DNA of 64,000 bases from VRUE01 sp963712595 (GTDB taxonomy: Bacteria > Actinomycetota > Thermoleophilia > Solirubrobacterales > 70-9): positions 186,001 through 250,000 of the forward strand of contig CAVQIM010000003.1 of NCBI GenBank assembly GCA_963712595.1. The letters run 5' to 3'. The position numbers and the translations under genes were made by a program. This document shows positions 43,039 through 51,051 of the stretch, piece by piece (position 1 is the stretch's first letter; each line of letters starts with the position of its first letter). Below the pieces are notes generated by a model that searched no databases, was not told the DNA's origin, and worked only from the letters and a program-made list of their open reading frames with translations.

Positions 43039-43905
43039 TCACTCCCACCGCCGGGTCGCAGGATTCCAGGTTGACACGCGCGTGTCCTGCAACCCATCGA
43101 TGAAGGCGACGACTGCGTCGACGGCATCGGCGAAGCGCTCCGGTAGACCTGGCAGGCCGGCGCGGGCGCGGAACGCCTCCCAGGGCTGCTGGCGACTCTC
43201 GCGGAGGGTTTCGAGAAGCGGTCCAAGCGGACGCACCTCGTGGCCGCGGTGTTCGGCGACGCTTTGCAGTGCCCGGCGCAGGGTCACGGCCTCTACGGTG
43301 TGAATCTGGGAGAGCAGATAGATGTCGCCGTAGTCGCGGTCGCGGGTGTTCGCGTCGCCGAGGAGCATCATCGTGTCGGCCTTCTCGGCGATCAAGCTCT
43401 CCAGTGGAAAGCCCAGGAGCGGAAAGCCTTGGTCGCCGAGCAGCGTCGGGTAGTCGATCTGCTGCGGCTCGACCGGGTCGCCGAAGGACAGATCGAGCCT
43501 GAGCTTGAGTTCAGCGCCCCCGAGGCTCGCGGGCAGGGCAAGGCGGATGCCCTCGTACTCAGCCCCTTCGCGGATCGTCGCGATCGAGATCGCCGCGGTG
43601 TCGAAGTCCACGCCATCGGTCATCGGGATCGAGGCGATCTCGCCAATCACCGCTTTGAGGCTGCCCTCGTCGCCAGGCAGGCCGCGCGCGAGCATGTCGG
43701 CGTCTCGCGTCCCGCGCCGCACGTCGAGCACAGCGAGCAACATCCCGCCCTTGAGGACGAGCTTGTCGGCGTACTGCGACTCGGCCACGCGGGCGAGGAA
43801 GCGCTCGTGGATGTAGAGCTCGAAAAGCTGCTGCGTATTGCGGCCCTGGTCGCGGGCGAGCTTCTGAAGATCGAGGTAGGCCCGCTGGGGCGTACGCTCG
43901 GTCAC
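43039..43905 (-). CDS. abiEii: AbiEii-type nucleotidyltransferase toxin
   Basis: 288 residues. YADKLVLKGGMLLAVLDVRRGTRDADMLARG is the nucleotidyltransferase core (KGG, then R-x-T-x-D-x-D), followed by KLRLDLSFGDPV and GFPLESLIAEKADTMM, all typical of AbiEii/AbiGii. In the type IV toxin-antitoxin system it is thought to transfer nucleotides to tRNA and stop growth upon phage attack. The GTG overlaps the abiEi stop (GTGA). Confidence 0.93.
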   Translation of the reverse strand: MTERTPQRAYLDLQKLARDQGRNTQQLFELYIHERFLARVAESQYADKLVLKGGMLLAVLDVRRGTRDADMLARGLPGDEGSLKAVIGEIASIPMTDGVDFDTAAISIATIREGAEYEGIRLALPASLGGAELKLRLDLSFGDPVEPQQIDYPTLLGDQGFPLLGFPLESLIAEKADTMMLLGDANTRDRDYGDIYLLSQIHTVEAVTLRRALQSVAEHRGHEVRPLGPLLETLRESRQQPWEAFRARAGLPGLPERFADAVDAVVAFIDGLQDTRVSTWNPATRRWE

Positions 43906-44504
43906 GCCAGTAGAGGCTCCATCGCCTCGGCCATAACCGAGCCGACACGCAGACGGCGCGCCAGCGCGAGCAGCTCGCCCGGCTTGGCATCGCCGCCCTG
44001 GAGGTATCTGCGCAGCGCCCCCAGCGCCAGGTCACGACCCACGCGCGAGCGCAGGCGCATGAGGTCGACGACCGTCCGCTCCTTGGAACTGATCGCGATC
44101 AGTTCGCCCGAATCGATCTCCTCCATGTTGCGCCCAAGCAAAAACGTCGCGGCGGCGAAGACATGGACCTGCGTCGGCGGGTAGGCGATCCTCGGGCGAT
44201 GCCTCCCGCGGGCAATCGCCAGGTGGACCGCAGCGGGCACCTCGTCGCTCAGGTCCCAGAAGCTGGCGGCGGAGTTCAGGCAGATCATCCCCTCCGGCGC
44301 CCGGCGGCACACGGCCACTAGATCGAGGTGAGCGGTCGCCGGAGCATCGGCGACGCGGTAGACCCCGCGCGATAGCTCGATCAGCTCGCCGCTGTCCCGC
44401 AGCCGGTACAGATCCTCCCAGCGAGCGCCGCTCTTAATTAGCTCCGCAGCCGAGGAAATCCCGCCCGCACGTCGCGCGATGTCGAGGACTTCGCCTGATC
44501 GCAT
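43902..44504 (-). CDS. abiEi: AbiEi-type antitoxin/regulator
   Basis: 200 residues from the ATG at 44504, supported by a leaderless TAGACT seven bases before it. The N-terminal winged helix (GEVLDIARRAGGISSAAELIKSG, then LYRLRDSGELIELSRGVYRV) represses the operon, and the C-terminal domain (ISSKERTVVDLMRLRSRVG, ALRRYLQGGDAKPGELLALA) is typical of AbiEi. Such antitoxins counter AbiEii indirectly. Confidence 0.92.
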   Translation of the reverse strand: MRSGEVLDIARRAGGISSAAELIKSGARWEDLYRLRDSGELIELSRGVYRVADAPATAHLDLVAVCRRAPEGMICLNSAASFWDLSDEVPAAVHLAIARGRHRPRIAYPPTQVHVFAAATFLLGRNMEEIDSGELIAISSKERTVVDLMRLRSRVGRDLALGALRRYLQGGDAKPGELLALARRLRVGSVMAEAMEPLLA

Positions 44505-44511
44505 GGTAAAA

Positions 44512-44517
44512 AGTCTA
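44512..44517 (-). promoter_or_regulatory. Leaderless -10 element of abiEi
   Basis: TAGACT on the minus strand, then TTTTACC, then the ATG at 44504. Confidence 0.55.
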
Positions 44518-44617
44518 CACACATAGAAGCTACATGTGCAGTATTTCATCCATCGCCCTCCAGCCGCTCTCGCTCGGCGCGGCAACGATCATCGATTCTC
44601 TCGGCTCAACCAAGAAA

Positions 44618-44646
44618 CCCCGGCTAGGTTTGGACCCCAGCCGGGG
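44618..44646 (-). terminator. Hairpin with T-tail on the minus strand
   Basis: CCCCGGCT (44618-44625) and AGCCGGGG (44639-44646) form an 8-bp stem around 13 bases. On the minus strand the stem is followed by TTTCTTGG, the form of an intrinsic terminator. It would stop transcripts coming from the integrase remnant side before they reach abiEi. Confidence 0.6.
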
Positions 44647-44918
44647 CTTCGCGAATCCTGGGGCGATCTTCAGAGCGCTCCTTGCCGGTTTGGACGGCCT
44701 TCCTGTCGGATCACCACGACCCCGGCCGCACGCAATCCAGTTCACCGGGCGTTGACCGCGACGGCTACCCGGACTGCATCTTCAATTGAACTCCGCCCTC
44801 CGGACGGAATCTGCCTACGATCTCAGCGTCCCAATTGGGCCTCATGGCCTCCACTGGAACTGAAGCACAGAGCAGCACGAAACCAATGCCAGCCCTCATG
44901 GGCAGAAAGGCGGTTTTC

Positions 44919-45173
44919 ATGTCATTTCCGATCCCGCAGGGCCTCGTCCGGCGCACCATGAAGGACGGGAAACCGGGCAAAGGGGCAGTCATCAATCCGA
45001 CCCGGATCTACGTCTACCCGGATGGTCATGGATTCCTCTTCTTCAAGAATCCGACCAAAGGAGAGGACGACGTGTCAGTGCCGTTCGACGGTCACTACGA
45101 CGCGATCGTCTACCTGGCCGGTCTGCTGTACGAAGCACTCAAAGTCGCTGAACTGCCGCCGGATCAGGTCTAG
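44919..45173 (+). CDS. Small hypothetical protein
   Basis: 84 residues from the ATG at 44919, with AAGGCGG about eight bases upstream; starts at 44835 or 44886 are possible. The sequence (MSFPIPQGLVRRTMKDGKPG, RIYVYPDGHGFLFFKNPTKG, HYDAIVYLAGLLYEALKVAE) looks like a compact alpha/beta protein. I do not recognise it. A hairpin follows its stop by 6 bases, which supports a real transcript. Confidence 0.55.
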   Translation: MSFPIPQGLVRRTMKDGKPGKGAVINPTRIYVYPDGHGFLFFKNPTKGEDDVSVPFDGHYDAIVYLAGLLYEALKVAELPPDQV

Positions 45174-45179
45174 CCACAC

Positions 45180-45215
45180 GATCGAGGCGAGCCGCGTGCT
45201 CCGCCCGCCTCGATC
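45180..45215 (+). terminator. Hairpin after the small hypothetical gene
   Basis: GATCGAGGCG (45180-45189) pairs with CGCCTCGATC (45206-45215), loop 16 bases, followed by TGTCTTGTT. It could end transcripts from either side, as the integrase remnant ends at 45223 on the other strand. Confidence 0.65.
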
Positions 45216-45222
45216 TGTCTTG

Positions 45223-45405
45223 TTACGCCGCCGAACTCGCTGGCACAACCGCCTCATCCATGAAGGCCGCATCGCCGACTCCGGCGTCCATAAGGTGGAC
45301 GTAGAAACCCGGCATCTGCGTGGCCCAGCCACTCCGATGCCTGCTTCACGTCGCGGCCGGCCTCGAACAGCAGCGAGGCGGGATCGTGATTGCAGAGACA
45401 GGCTT
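45223..45405 (-). pseudogene. C-terminal remnant of a tyrosine integrase
   Basis: On the minus strand NHDPASLLFEAGRDVKQASE leads to WLGHADAGF, then the frame slips, and YVHLMDAGVGDAAFMDEAVV continues to a TAA at 45223. This is the end of phage-type integrases, which normally read R-H-x-x-A-S-L-L, then WLGH, then FTLRTYVHLMD. About 11 bases between GF and Y are missing, and the catalytic Arg is replaced by Asn. The rest of the gene is gone. It fits a degraded element at the tRNA-Phe site. Confidence 0.8.
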
Positions 45406-45594
45406 CTAAGCGCGTCGCCCGCGCTGGCGACTATCGAGATTTATCCGGGTCTCGCCCTGAGGCTGCTCGATCCCAAGAAACTCCTTGATGTCCGCCTCCG
45501 TGTCGGAAAGCGATTGCGGCTCCTCGGGAGCCGATTCTGGGGACAGATCAGACCCACTCTCATCACTTTCTGGCGTTGGCTTGTCGTCAGCCAC
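45406..45594 (-). CDS. Short acidic LSDTxA protein C
   Basis: 62 residues from the GTG at 45594; GGAGG lies 9 bases upstream. The N-terminus VADDKPTPESDESGSDLSPE is acidic; SLSDTEADIKEFLG carries the shared LSDTxA motif, and the end is basic (RQRGRRA). Its start overlaps the stop of protein B in the octamer GTGGCTGA. A longer frame up to 45660 is possible but would ignore this coupling. Family unknown. Confidence 0.6.
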   Translation of the reverse strand: MADDKPTPESDESGSDLSPESAPEEPQSLSDTEADIKEFLGIEQPQGETRINLDSRQRGRRA

Positions 45595-45754
45595 TCTCGT
45601 CACCCTCCCGTACTTCGGTGGTCTCGGCTTTGGTGTCCGAGAGAGACCCCTCATCGCCACCGTTCTGGCTCTTCGCCAAATCCGTGAGCTCAGCTTCCGT
45701 GTCCGAAAGCAGCTCTTCTTCGTCCTCTGAGGGAGGTACGGGTTCGTCAGCCAT
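45587..45754 (-). CDS. Short acidic LSDTxA protein B
   Basis: 55 residues: MADEPVPPSEDEEELLSDTE and onward, with a second motif copy in GSLSDTKAETTEV. Very acidic, no cysteine, no membrane part. The start overlaps the stop of protein A in the octamer ATGGCTGA, the same 8-base overlap used at the B/C junction apart from its first base. The opening M-A-D-E matches V-A-D-D of protein C. Confidence 0.6.
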   Translation of the reverse strand: MADEPVPPSEDEEELLSDTEAELTDLAKSQNGGDEGSLSDTKAETTEVREGDESG

Positions 45755-45920
45755 CCTGCGGGCGCCTTTCGATTATCTCGGCGAGTCTTTCGCCAAGGTC
45801 CTTGCTGTCATCGGTGAGCGCCTTGCCCTCTTCGTGGAGATCGGCTTGTGTATCGGACAGCGGACGATCATCAATGGGAGCCTCGGGCACCGACTCGCTA
45901 TGTTCGTCGTCCCGGATCAC
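45747..45920 (-). CDS. Short acidic LSDTxA protein A
   Basis: 57 residues from the GTG at 45920, which overlaps the stop of the membrane protein gene (GTGA). VIRDDEHSESVPEAPIDDRP leads to LSDTQADLHEEGKALTDDSK and a helical end DLGERLAEIIERRPQDG. The middle looks like a short charged coiled coil. LSDT runs of this kind also occur in coils of some actinobacterial signalling proteins, so a protein-binding role is possible. No family recognised. Confidence 0.6.
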   Translation of the reverse strand: MIRDDEHSESVPEAPIDDRPLSDTQADLHEEGKALTDDSKDLGERLAEIIERRPQDG

Positions 45921-46447
45921 AGGCGATCTGCTGCCAGTATAAGAGCTACTGCAATCGTGAGCAACAGACCGACGAGGAAGAGAATTGCGGTAGCAGTAAG
46001 GAGCGTTGCCTTGGTTGAATTGACGACCTCGTATCGGTTCACTGCTTTGTACACGGCCTTGATGGTTCGGAACTGAATCTCAGAAGGCTCCTGTGTCACG
46101 AATCGCTGGTCGGTCGTGTACTTCTTGATCTCGCTCGCGCCAATTGCGTAGTGGCGCCTTGGCCGCAAGACGAATAGGACGCTGAGCAGAATCGTCAAGG
46201 AAAGAGACCCAGTGCCTGCGAAATAGGCAGCCGCCGCCACGATTTGATCGCAGCCGTCAAGGTGTCCTAGCGCTTGGCGAGCAAGAGGAGCGCCAAGGGC
46301 CACGGTTGCACCCGCGAAACCAGCGATCTGTGCTGCGCGCGTCTGCAACGACTCAGCCCGGCGCTGCTGATCCTCAAGCAGAGTGAGTGAATTCGACGTG
46401 ATCCACGCGACCGACTCGGGGTTCTTGTTGGCGGGAAGTGGGCTCAT
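45917..46447 (-). CDS. Membrane protein heading the LSDTxA operon
   Basis: 176 residues. A cytoplasmic helix (WITSNSLTLLEDQQRRAESL QTRAAQ, residues 15-40) precedes membrane spans at about 41-57, 68-94 and 147-172, and the 95-145 loop is basic and soluble (KKYTTDQRFVTQEPSEIQFR). The plan of a short helix running into paired spans recalls small membrane effectors of defence systems (SLATT or Pycsar type), but I cannot show homology. It lies in the tRNA-Phe island and is coupled by GTGA to protein A. Confidence 0.7.
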   Translation of the reverse strand: MSPLPANKNPESVAWITSNSLTLLEDQQRRAESLQTRAAQIAGFAGATVALGAPLARQALGHLDGCDQIVAAAAYFAGTGSLSLTILLSVLFVLRPRRHYAIGASEIKKYTTDQRFVTQEPSEIQFRTIKAVYKAVNRYEVVNSTKATLLTATAILFLVGLLLTIAVALILAADRL

Positions 46448-46588
46448 CCTGGCGATTGTCGACCGTCAATGCGAGTTTCCCCTTCCGTGCGGACAGGGAA
46501 GCTGAGCTGGACGCCGGGCGGCTCAACGGGGGCGGCCGGGGGTCCTGAAGCCCGCCGGGTGTTGACCTAGCGTTGACCCGAGCACAAA

Positions 46589-46608
46589 CGCCGCCTCGAA
46601 AGGCGGCG
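46589..46608 (-). terminator. Terminator of tRNA-Phe
   Basis: An 8-bp stem CGCCGCCT/AGGCGGCG closes on TTCG in the minus-strand reading, a very stable tetraloop, followed by TTTGT. It lies 36 bases past the tRNA 3' end. The plus-strand reading also has a CTTTT tail, so it may work both ways. Confidence 0.75.
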
Positions 46609-46619
46609 CTTTTGGCTCT

Positions 46620-46643
46620 GCGATCGATCGATCGATCGATCGA
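46620..46643. repeat. CGAT simple repeat
   Basis: Six tandem CGAT units end at the tRNA 3' border; the left tRNA fragment has a shorter, interrupted version (42729-42743). Confidence 0.9.
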
Positions 46644-46716
46644 TGGCGAGGGTGGGAATCGAACCCACGACACCACGATTTTCAGTCGTGTGCTCTACCA
46701 ACTGAGCTACCTCGCC
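46644..46716 (-). tRNA. tRNA-Phe (GAA)
   Basis: 73 bases, all four arms: acceptor GGCGAGG/CCTCGCC, D-stem GCTC/GAGC, anticodon stem CACGA/TCGTG with loop CTGAAAA (anticodon GAA), T-stem GTGGG/CCCAC with loop TTCGATT, discriminator A. CCA is not encoded. Its 3' half is the target of the island whose far end is at 42.7 kb. Confidence 0.97.
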
Positions 46717-46798
46717 GCAACTGGCGCGGTTGAGCCGCGCAGGGGAAGGCTAGCGGCCGGCGGGAGACGGGGCTGATTGCATTGGGGGCGTGGTTGCG

Positions 46799-48175
46799 AT
46801 GCGTGCGGCGGCCGGGCTGAGCGCCACCGTGGCGGTGGCGCTGGCGCTCGTCTCCGGGGGGTCGCGGGCGGATCCGCGCACGCCGCCGGCCCTGCCCGGA
46901 TTGCCGGCGCCGTTCCTGGGGACCGCCGTGGTCGGCAGTGGCGGGAGAGTGGCCGCGGTCGATGCGTACGGCGGCATCGTCGACTTGAGGGCCCCGGGCC
47001 CGGTGGGACGGGGGGTGATCGAGATCCCAGCGGCGCGTCAGGCAGCGGGCAGCGTCCCGGCCGACGCCGGGGTCCTGGCCCAGATGCGGATCGGGGGTCG
47101 AGCGATTCCGCTCTGGCAGGCGGACCGGGTGCGGCAGCGCTACGTGCCGGGGACAAACGTCCTGCGCACGGTCGCCTGGCTTGGGGAGACGCATTCGGTG
47201 GTCATACGCTCGCTCGGCGGCCCGGGGGCCGTTCGGGCGGATCGGCGCTGGATCGGGCGAGCGCGGCCACTCGGCGGCAACGCACCGGACTGGGCGCGCA
47301 GGATGTACGGGCGCTCGCTGCTCGTGCTGAGGGCGCTCACCGATAGGCGCTCAGGCGCCTTGGCCGCCGGAGCCCGTGACGGCTGGGCCTACGTCTGGCC
47401 GCGAGACGCCAGCACCGTGGCGATGGCCCTGGCATCTGCCGGCTACCGCGCCGAGGCCCGGCGCGTGGTCCGCTTCCTCCTCGCACTCGACCTCGAGTCC
47501 GCCGCGCGCTTTCACGGTGACGGCGCCCCGGTCGCCGGGCGGGCCGCCCAAGGGGATGCGGCGGGTTGGGTCGCCGCCGGCGCCGGCGCGGTGGGCCTCC
47601 CTGTCCACATCGCTTCCCAGCCCTGGCGCGGACGGGCCGACTACCAGGAGGGCAGCGCCGGCGACTACCTTGCCAACGCGATCGCCTCAGGCGCGGCCGG
47701 GGGGCCTGAAGCCGACGCACACGGTCGTGAATCCCCCCGCCGAGGGGTGCTTGCCCGGTTCGTGACCCAGCGCGGCCTCGCAAGGCAGGCGGGGGATCCG
47801 CGCTCGGGGCTCGACTCGGCGGCGGCGTGGGCCGTGCGCCCGTTCCCGCACCCGGCGCTGTTCCCGCTGGTGCGCCGCACCCTGCTCCACCTCGCATCCC
47901 AGAGCGGGCGCTTCGGGATCGTCCCTTCGGAGAGCTGGGAGGGCGGTGACGATCCCTGGACGGCGCCGACCGCCTGGGCAGCCTGGAGCCTCGCCGCGCT
48001 CGGCGAACGTCGCGCCGCGCTCCACCTGATGGCCGAGCTGCGCCGGGCTGCCACCCCGATCGGCACGCTGCCCGAGCGGGTCGATGCCCGCACCGGCATC
48101 CCGACCTCGACTACCCCGCTCGCCTGGTCGCACGCCCTCGCGATCCTCGCCCTGCGCCAGCTCTGGCCGGGCTAG
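46799..48175 (+). CDS. Secreted GH15-like glycoside hydrolase
   Basis: 458 residues from the ATG at 46799. MRAAAGLSATVAVALALVSG is a signal peptide. GARDGWAYVWPRDASTVAMAL is the substrate-binding start of the (alpha/alpha)6 barrel, and VPSESWEGGDDPWTAPTAWAAWSLA plus TLPERVDARTGIPTSTTPLAWSHA provide the two catalytic carboxylates in the pattern of GH15 glucoamylase/trehalase. It is shorter than most GH15 proteins because the N-terminal beta domain is small. Substrate unknown. Confidence 0.83.
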   Translation: MRAAAGLSATVAVALALVSGGSRADPRTPPALPGLPAPFLGTAVVGSGGRVAAVDAYGGIVDLRAPGPVGRGVIEIPAARQAAGSVPADAGVLAQMRIGGRAIPLWQADRVRQRYVPGTNVLRTVAWLGETHSVVIRSLGGPGAVRADRRWIGRARPLGGNAPDWARRMYGRSLLVLRALTDRRSGALAAGARDGWAYVWPRDASTVAMALASAGYRAEARRVVRFLLALDLESAARFHGDGAPVAGRAAQGDAAGWVAAGAGAVGLPVHIASQPWRGRADYQEGSAGDYLANAIASGAAGGPEADAHGRESPRRGVLARFVTQRGLARQAGDPRSGLDSAAAWAVRPFPHPALFPLVRRTLLHLASQSGRFGIVPSESWEGGDDPWTAPTAWAAWSLAALGERRAALHLMAELRRAATPIGTLPERVDARTGIPTSTTPLAWSHALAILALRQLWPG

Positions 48176-48657
48176 GGCGCCTCGAGCGCAAGCTCGACCG
48201 CCTCGCGGGCGGACTCGGCGAGCAAGACGCCGGGGGCGTTCTCCATCCGTTCGCGGCCGTTGAGGGTCCAACTGCGCAGAGCGACGACAGTGCGGCCGAT
48301 CGAGCGGGCGAAGCCGATCTCCGAGAGCGTGCCCCACTCGCCGCCGATCGCGATCGCAGCATCGCCGGAGGACACCACCGCGAGGTTGCGGGCGTGGCCG
48401 ATGCCGGTGGCGACGACGTGTGTGCAGTACGGGTTCGCTTCGCCGGCCGAGTTGCCGGGGACGATCCCGATCGTCACGCCACCGGATTCGCTCGCACCGC
48501 GACACGCCGCCTCCATCACCCCGGTGAGGCCGCCGCAGACGAGCGTCAGGCCGGCTTCGGCGAGCCGCCTGCCGACCTCCTCGCCAAGCCGAGCGGCCTC
48601 GGAGTCCGGCTCGCACGCCGCCGAGCCGATCACCGCGATCTGCCGCCGCCCGCTCAC
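48172..48657 (-). CDS. LOG/TIGR00725-family protein
   Basis: 161 residues from the GTG at 48657, overlapping the helicase stop (GTGA). QIAVIGSAACEPDSEAARLGEEVG, then LVCGGLTGVMEAACRGASESGG and AIGGEWGTLSEI are the nucleotide-binding loops of the lysine-decarboxylase-like Rossmann group. LOG enzymes release cytokinin bases from nucleotides, but this subgroup lacks the full PGGxGTxxE form (here GGEWGTLSE). Function uncertain. Confidence 0.87.
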   Translation of the reverse strand: MSGRRQIAVIGSAACEPDSEAARLGEEVGRRLAEAGLTLVCGGLTGVMEAACRGASESGGVTIGIVPGNSAGEANPYCTHVVATGIGHARNLAVVSSGDAAIAIGGEWGTLSEIGFARSIGRTVVALRSWTLNGRERMENAPGVLLAESAREAVELALEAP

Positions 48658-50930
48658 CCCGCGGAGTCTTTCATCAGGCGCATCAGCTCCAGCGCACCGT
48701 CCTTGTGCAGCGGTTCGTTGAGGTTGCCGCACTTGGGGCTCTGCACGCAGGAGGGGCAACCGGACTCGCAAGGGCATTCGGAGATCAGTCGCTCGGCGTC
48801 GCCGAGGAGCCGCTCGAACTGCTCATAGCCGCGAAGGGTGATCCCGACCCCGCCCGGGTGACCGTCGTAGACGAAGATCGTCGAGCGGCCGGTCTGGAAG
48901 TGGACGTTGGTCGAGAGGCCGCCGATGTCCCAGCGGTCGCACATCGCGATCAGCGGCAGGACCGCGATCTGACCGTGCTCGGTCGCGTGCAGGGCGCCGA
49001 GCAGGACGTCGGGGGGCAGAGCGCCACTGAGTCGCTCGGGCAGCACGTACCAGAGCGCCTGGGTGACGAAGTGCTGCTCGGGCAGCTCGAGCGCCACGAT
49101 GTCGAAGGGCTCCTGGTCGGAGATCGAGACGCGCTGGTAGGCGATCACCTGCTCGGTCACCGAGACCTCGCCGAAGTGCAGCTCCACGCCCGAGGTCGAG
49201 CGCTGCTCGCGCACCCGCTCGATGTAGATCTCGGTCTCCTTCTTCGGCCGCGTGTACCAGTCGCCGTCGAAGCGGGATACGACCGCCCGGCGTCCGGCGA
49301 CGTCGAGTTGCTCGACCTCGTAGGAGCGGCCCAGGTGCAGGTAGATCGCCCCGGGGTGGATCGTGGTGAAGGCGCGCTCGGCCTCGACCAGGCCGAGCAT
49401 CTCACCGGAGTCGCGCTCGATCACCGCGACCGAGTCCGAGGAGGCCGAGCGCAGCGGGATCTTCGAGGCGACGAACTCGCTGCTGCGGGGCATCACCCGC
49501 CCCCCCGCCTGGCGCAACTGGCCCGCCGAGACGAGGCGTTCGGCCCGCTCGCGCCAGTCCGGGCCGAAGACCTCCGCATCCTCCTCGGTCAGTGGCAGCT
49601 CGTAGGCCGCGGCGACCATGTGGCGCGAGGCGATCTGCTCGTTGGCGTGGTCGAGGATCGCCGCCTCCACCGGCCGCCCGACGAACTCGTCCGGGTGGCG
49701 GCAGAAGAACTGGTCGAGCGCGTCCTGGCCGGCGACGTAGACGGCGAGGCCGCGGCGCCTCCGACCCGCCCGCCCCCACATTTGGCGCAGGCTGGCGACC
49801 GTGCCCGGGAAGGTGACGCAGATCGCAGCGTCGAGCTCGCCGATGTCGATCCCCAGCTCGAGCGCGTCGGTGGCGACCACCGCGAGCAGCTCTCCCGCCG
49901 CCAGCCTGGCCTCGATCTCGCGCCGCTGCTGCGGCGTGTAGCCGCCGCGGTAGGGCGCGATCCGCTCCGCCAGCTCCGGCTTGCCGCGCGCCTGCAGCGA
50001 CTCGCGGGCGAAGCGCTGGATCAGCTCGATCCCGCGCCGGCTCTTGAGGAAGCAGATCGTCCGCACGCCGTGGGAGACCAGCTCGGCCAGCAGGTCCGCC
50101 GCCTCGGAGAGGGCCGAGCGGCGCGTCCCGGTCGCCTTGTCGATCAGCGGCGGGTTCCACATCGCGACCTCGCGCCCGCTGCGGGGAGCGCCATCGTCGT
50201 CGATCAACTCGAAGGGCTCGCCGACCAGCTCCTCGGCCAACCCGACCGGGTTGGCGATCGTCGCGGAGGCGAGCAGGAAGCGGGGATCGGACCCGTAGGC
50301 GCGGGCGACCCGCCGCAGCCGCCGCAGCACGTTGGCGACGTGGGACCCGAACACGCCGCGGTAGGTGTGGGCCTCGTCGACCACGACCCAGCCGAGGTTG
50401 GCGAGGAAGTCCCCCCAGCTCTTGTGGTGGGGCAGGATGCCGACGTGCAGCATGTCGGGGTTGGTGAGGACGAGGTTGCTGCGGCGGCGGATCGCCGGCC
50501 GCTCCTCGCGCGGCGTGTCGCCGTCGTAGATCGCCTCGCGCAGCCCCGGCGGACGCAGCGCCCCCAACTTGCGCGCCTGGTCCTGGGCGAGCGCCTTGGT
50601 CGGGTAGAGGTAGAGGGCGCGGCGCTTGGAGTCGGCGGCGATGCCGTCGAGCACGGGCAGGTTGAAGGCGAGGCTCTTGCCCGAGGCGGTGCCGCTGGTG
50701 ATCACCAGGTGCGAAGTGGCCGCGGCCTCCAGGGCAGCACGCTGGTGCGAGTAGAGGCGCTCGACGCCGGCGGCGCGCAGGGAATCGGCAAATCCCGGAT
50801 CGAGTGATCGCGGCAGCGCCACCGTCTTCGCCCTGCGCTCCCCCTCGCTGCTCTCGGCGACGATGCGGCCGTCGCGTCGCGCCGGGTCCAATGCGACCGC
50901 CCATGGCGTCTCCAAAAGACTCTTTGCCAC
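48654..50930 (-). CDS. MrfA-like DEAD-box helicase with zinc cluster
   Basis: 758 residues from a GTG with GGAGG 7 bases upstream. Motif I is SGTASGKSLAF, motif II VVDEAHTYRG, motif III ASATI, and motif VI MWGRAGRRRRG. The C-terminal MZB (DUF1998) part ends with four cysteines in ECPCESGCPSCVQSPKCGN, a Zn site. Bacillus MrfA works in repair of mitomycin C damage. The gene next to it is a LOG-like protein, with no clear link. Confidence 0.92.
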   Translation of the reverse strand: MAKSLLETPWAVALDPARRDGRIVAESSEGERRAKTVALPRSLDPGFADSLRAAGVERLYSHQRAALEAAATSHLVITSGTASGKSLAFNLPVLDGIAADSKRRALYLYPTKALAQDQARKLGALRPPGLREAIYDGDTPREERPAIRRRSNLVLTNPDMLHVGILPHHKSWGDFLANLGWVVVDEAHTYRGVFGSHVANVLRRLRRVARAYGSDPRFLLASATIANPVGLAEELVGEPFELIDDDGAPRSGREVAMWNPPLIDKATGTRRSALSEAADLLAELVSHGVRTICFLKSRRGIELIQRFARESLQARGKPELAERIAPYRGGYTPQQRREIEARLAAGELLAVVATDALELGIDIGELDAAICVTFPGTVASLRQMWGRAGRRRRGLAVYVAGQDALDQFFCRHPDEFVGRPVEAAILDHANEQIASRHMVAAAYELPLTEEDAEVFGPDWRERAERLVSAGQLRQAGGRVMPRSSEFVASKIPLRSASSDSVAVIERDSGEMLGLVEAERAFTTIHPGAIYLHLGRSYEVEQLDVAGRRAVVSRFDGDWYTRPKKETEIYIERVREQRSTSGVELHFGEVSVTEQVIAYQRVSISDQEPFDIVALELPEQHFVTQALWYVLPERLSGALPPDVLLGALHATEHGQIAVLPLIAMCDRWDIGGLSTNVHFQTGRSTIFVYDGHPGGVGITLRGYEQFERLLGDAERLISECPCESGCPSCVQSPKCGNLNEPLHKDGALELMRLMKDSAG

Positions 50931-51051
50931 TACCCCACCTCCATCGGTTGCGATGAGGTGGTCCGGGCGCCGACAGGCAAGGACGCAGGGAGCCCGAATA
51001 GCAGCGCTATCCGGGCGACTGAGGACGCCGCATGGCGGCGATCTGGGGCCG

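Larger units (their letters stand above)
44505..44834. other. Gene-poor stretch upstream of abiEi
   Basis: I see no convincing gene. It holds the abiEi promoter and the hairpin at 44618-44646; the rest looks like decayed island sequence. Confidence 0.5.

Noticed and set aside
46620..46643. CGAT tandem run as a CRISPR or array element
   Set aside because: Simple four-base repeat; no spacers. No CRISPR array was seen anywhere in the window.
51026..51040. CGCCGC-ATG-GCGGCG hairpin after folP
   Set aside because: A three-base loop, no T-run, and a very common type of sequence at this GC content.
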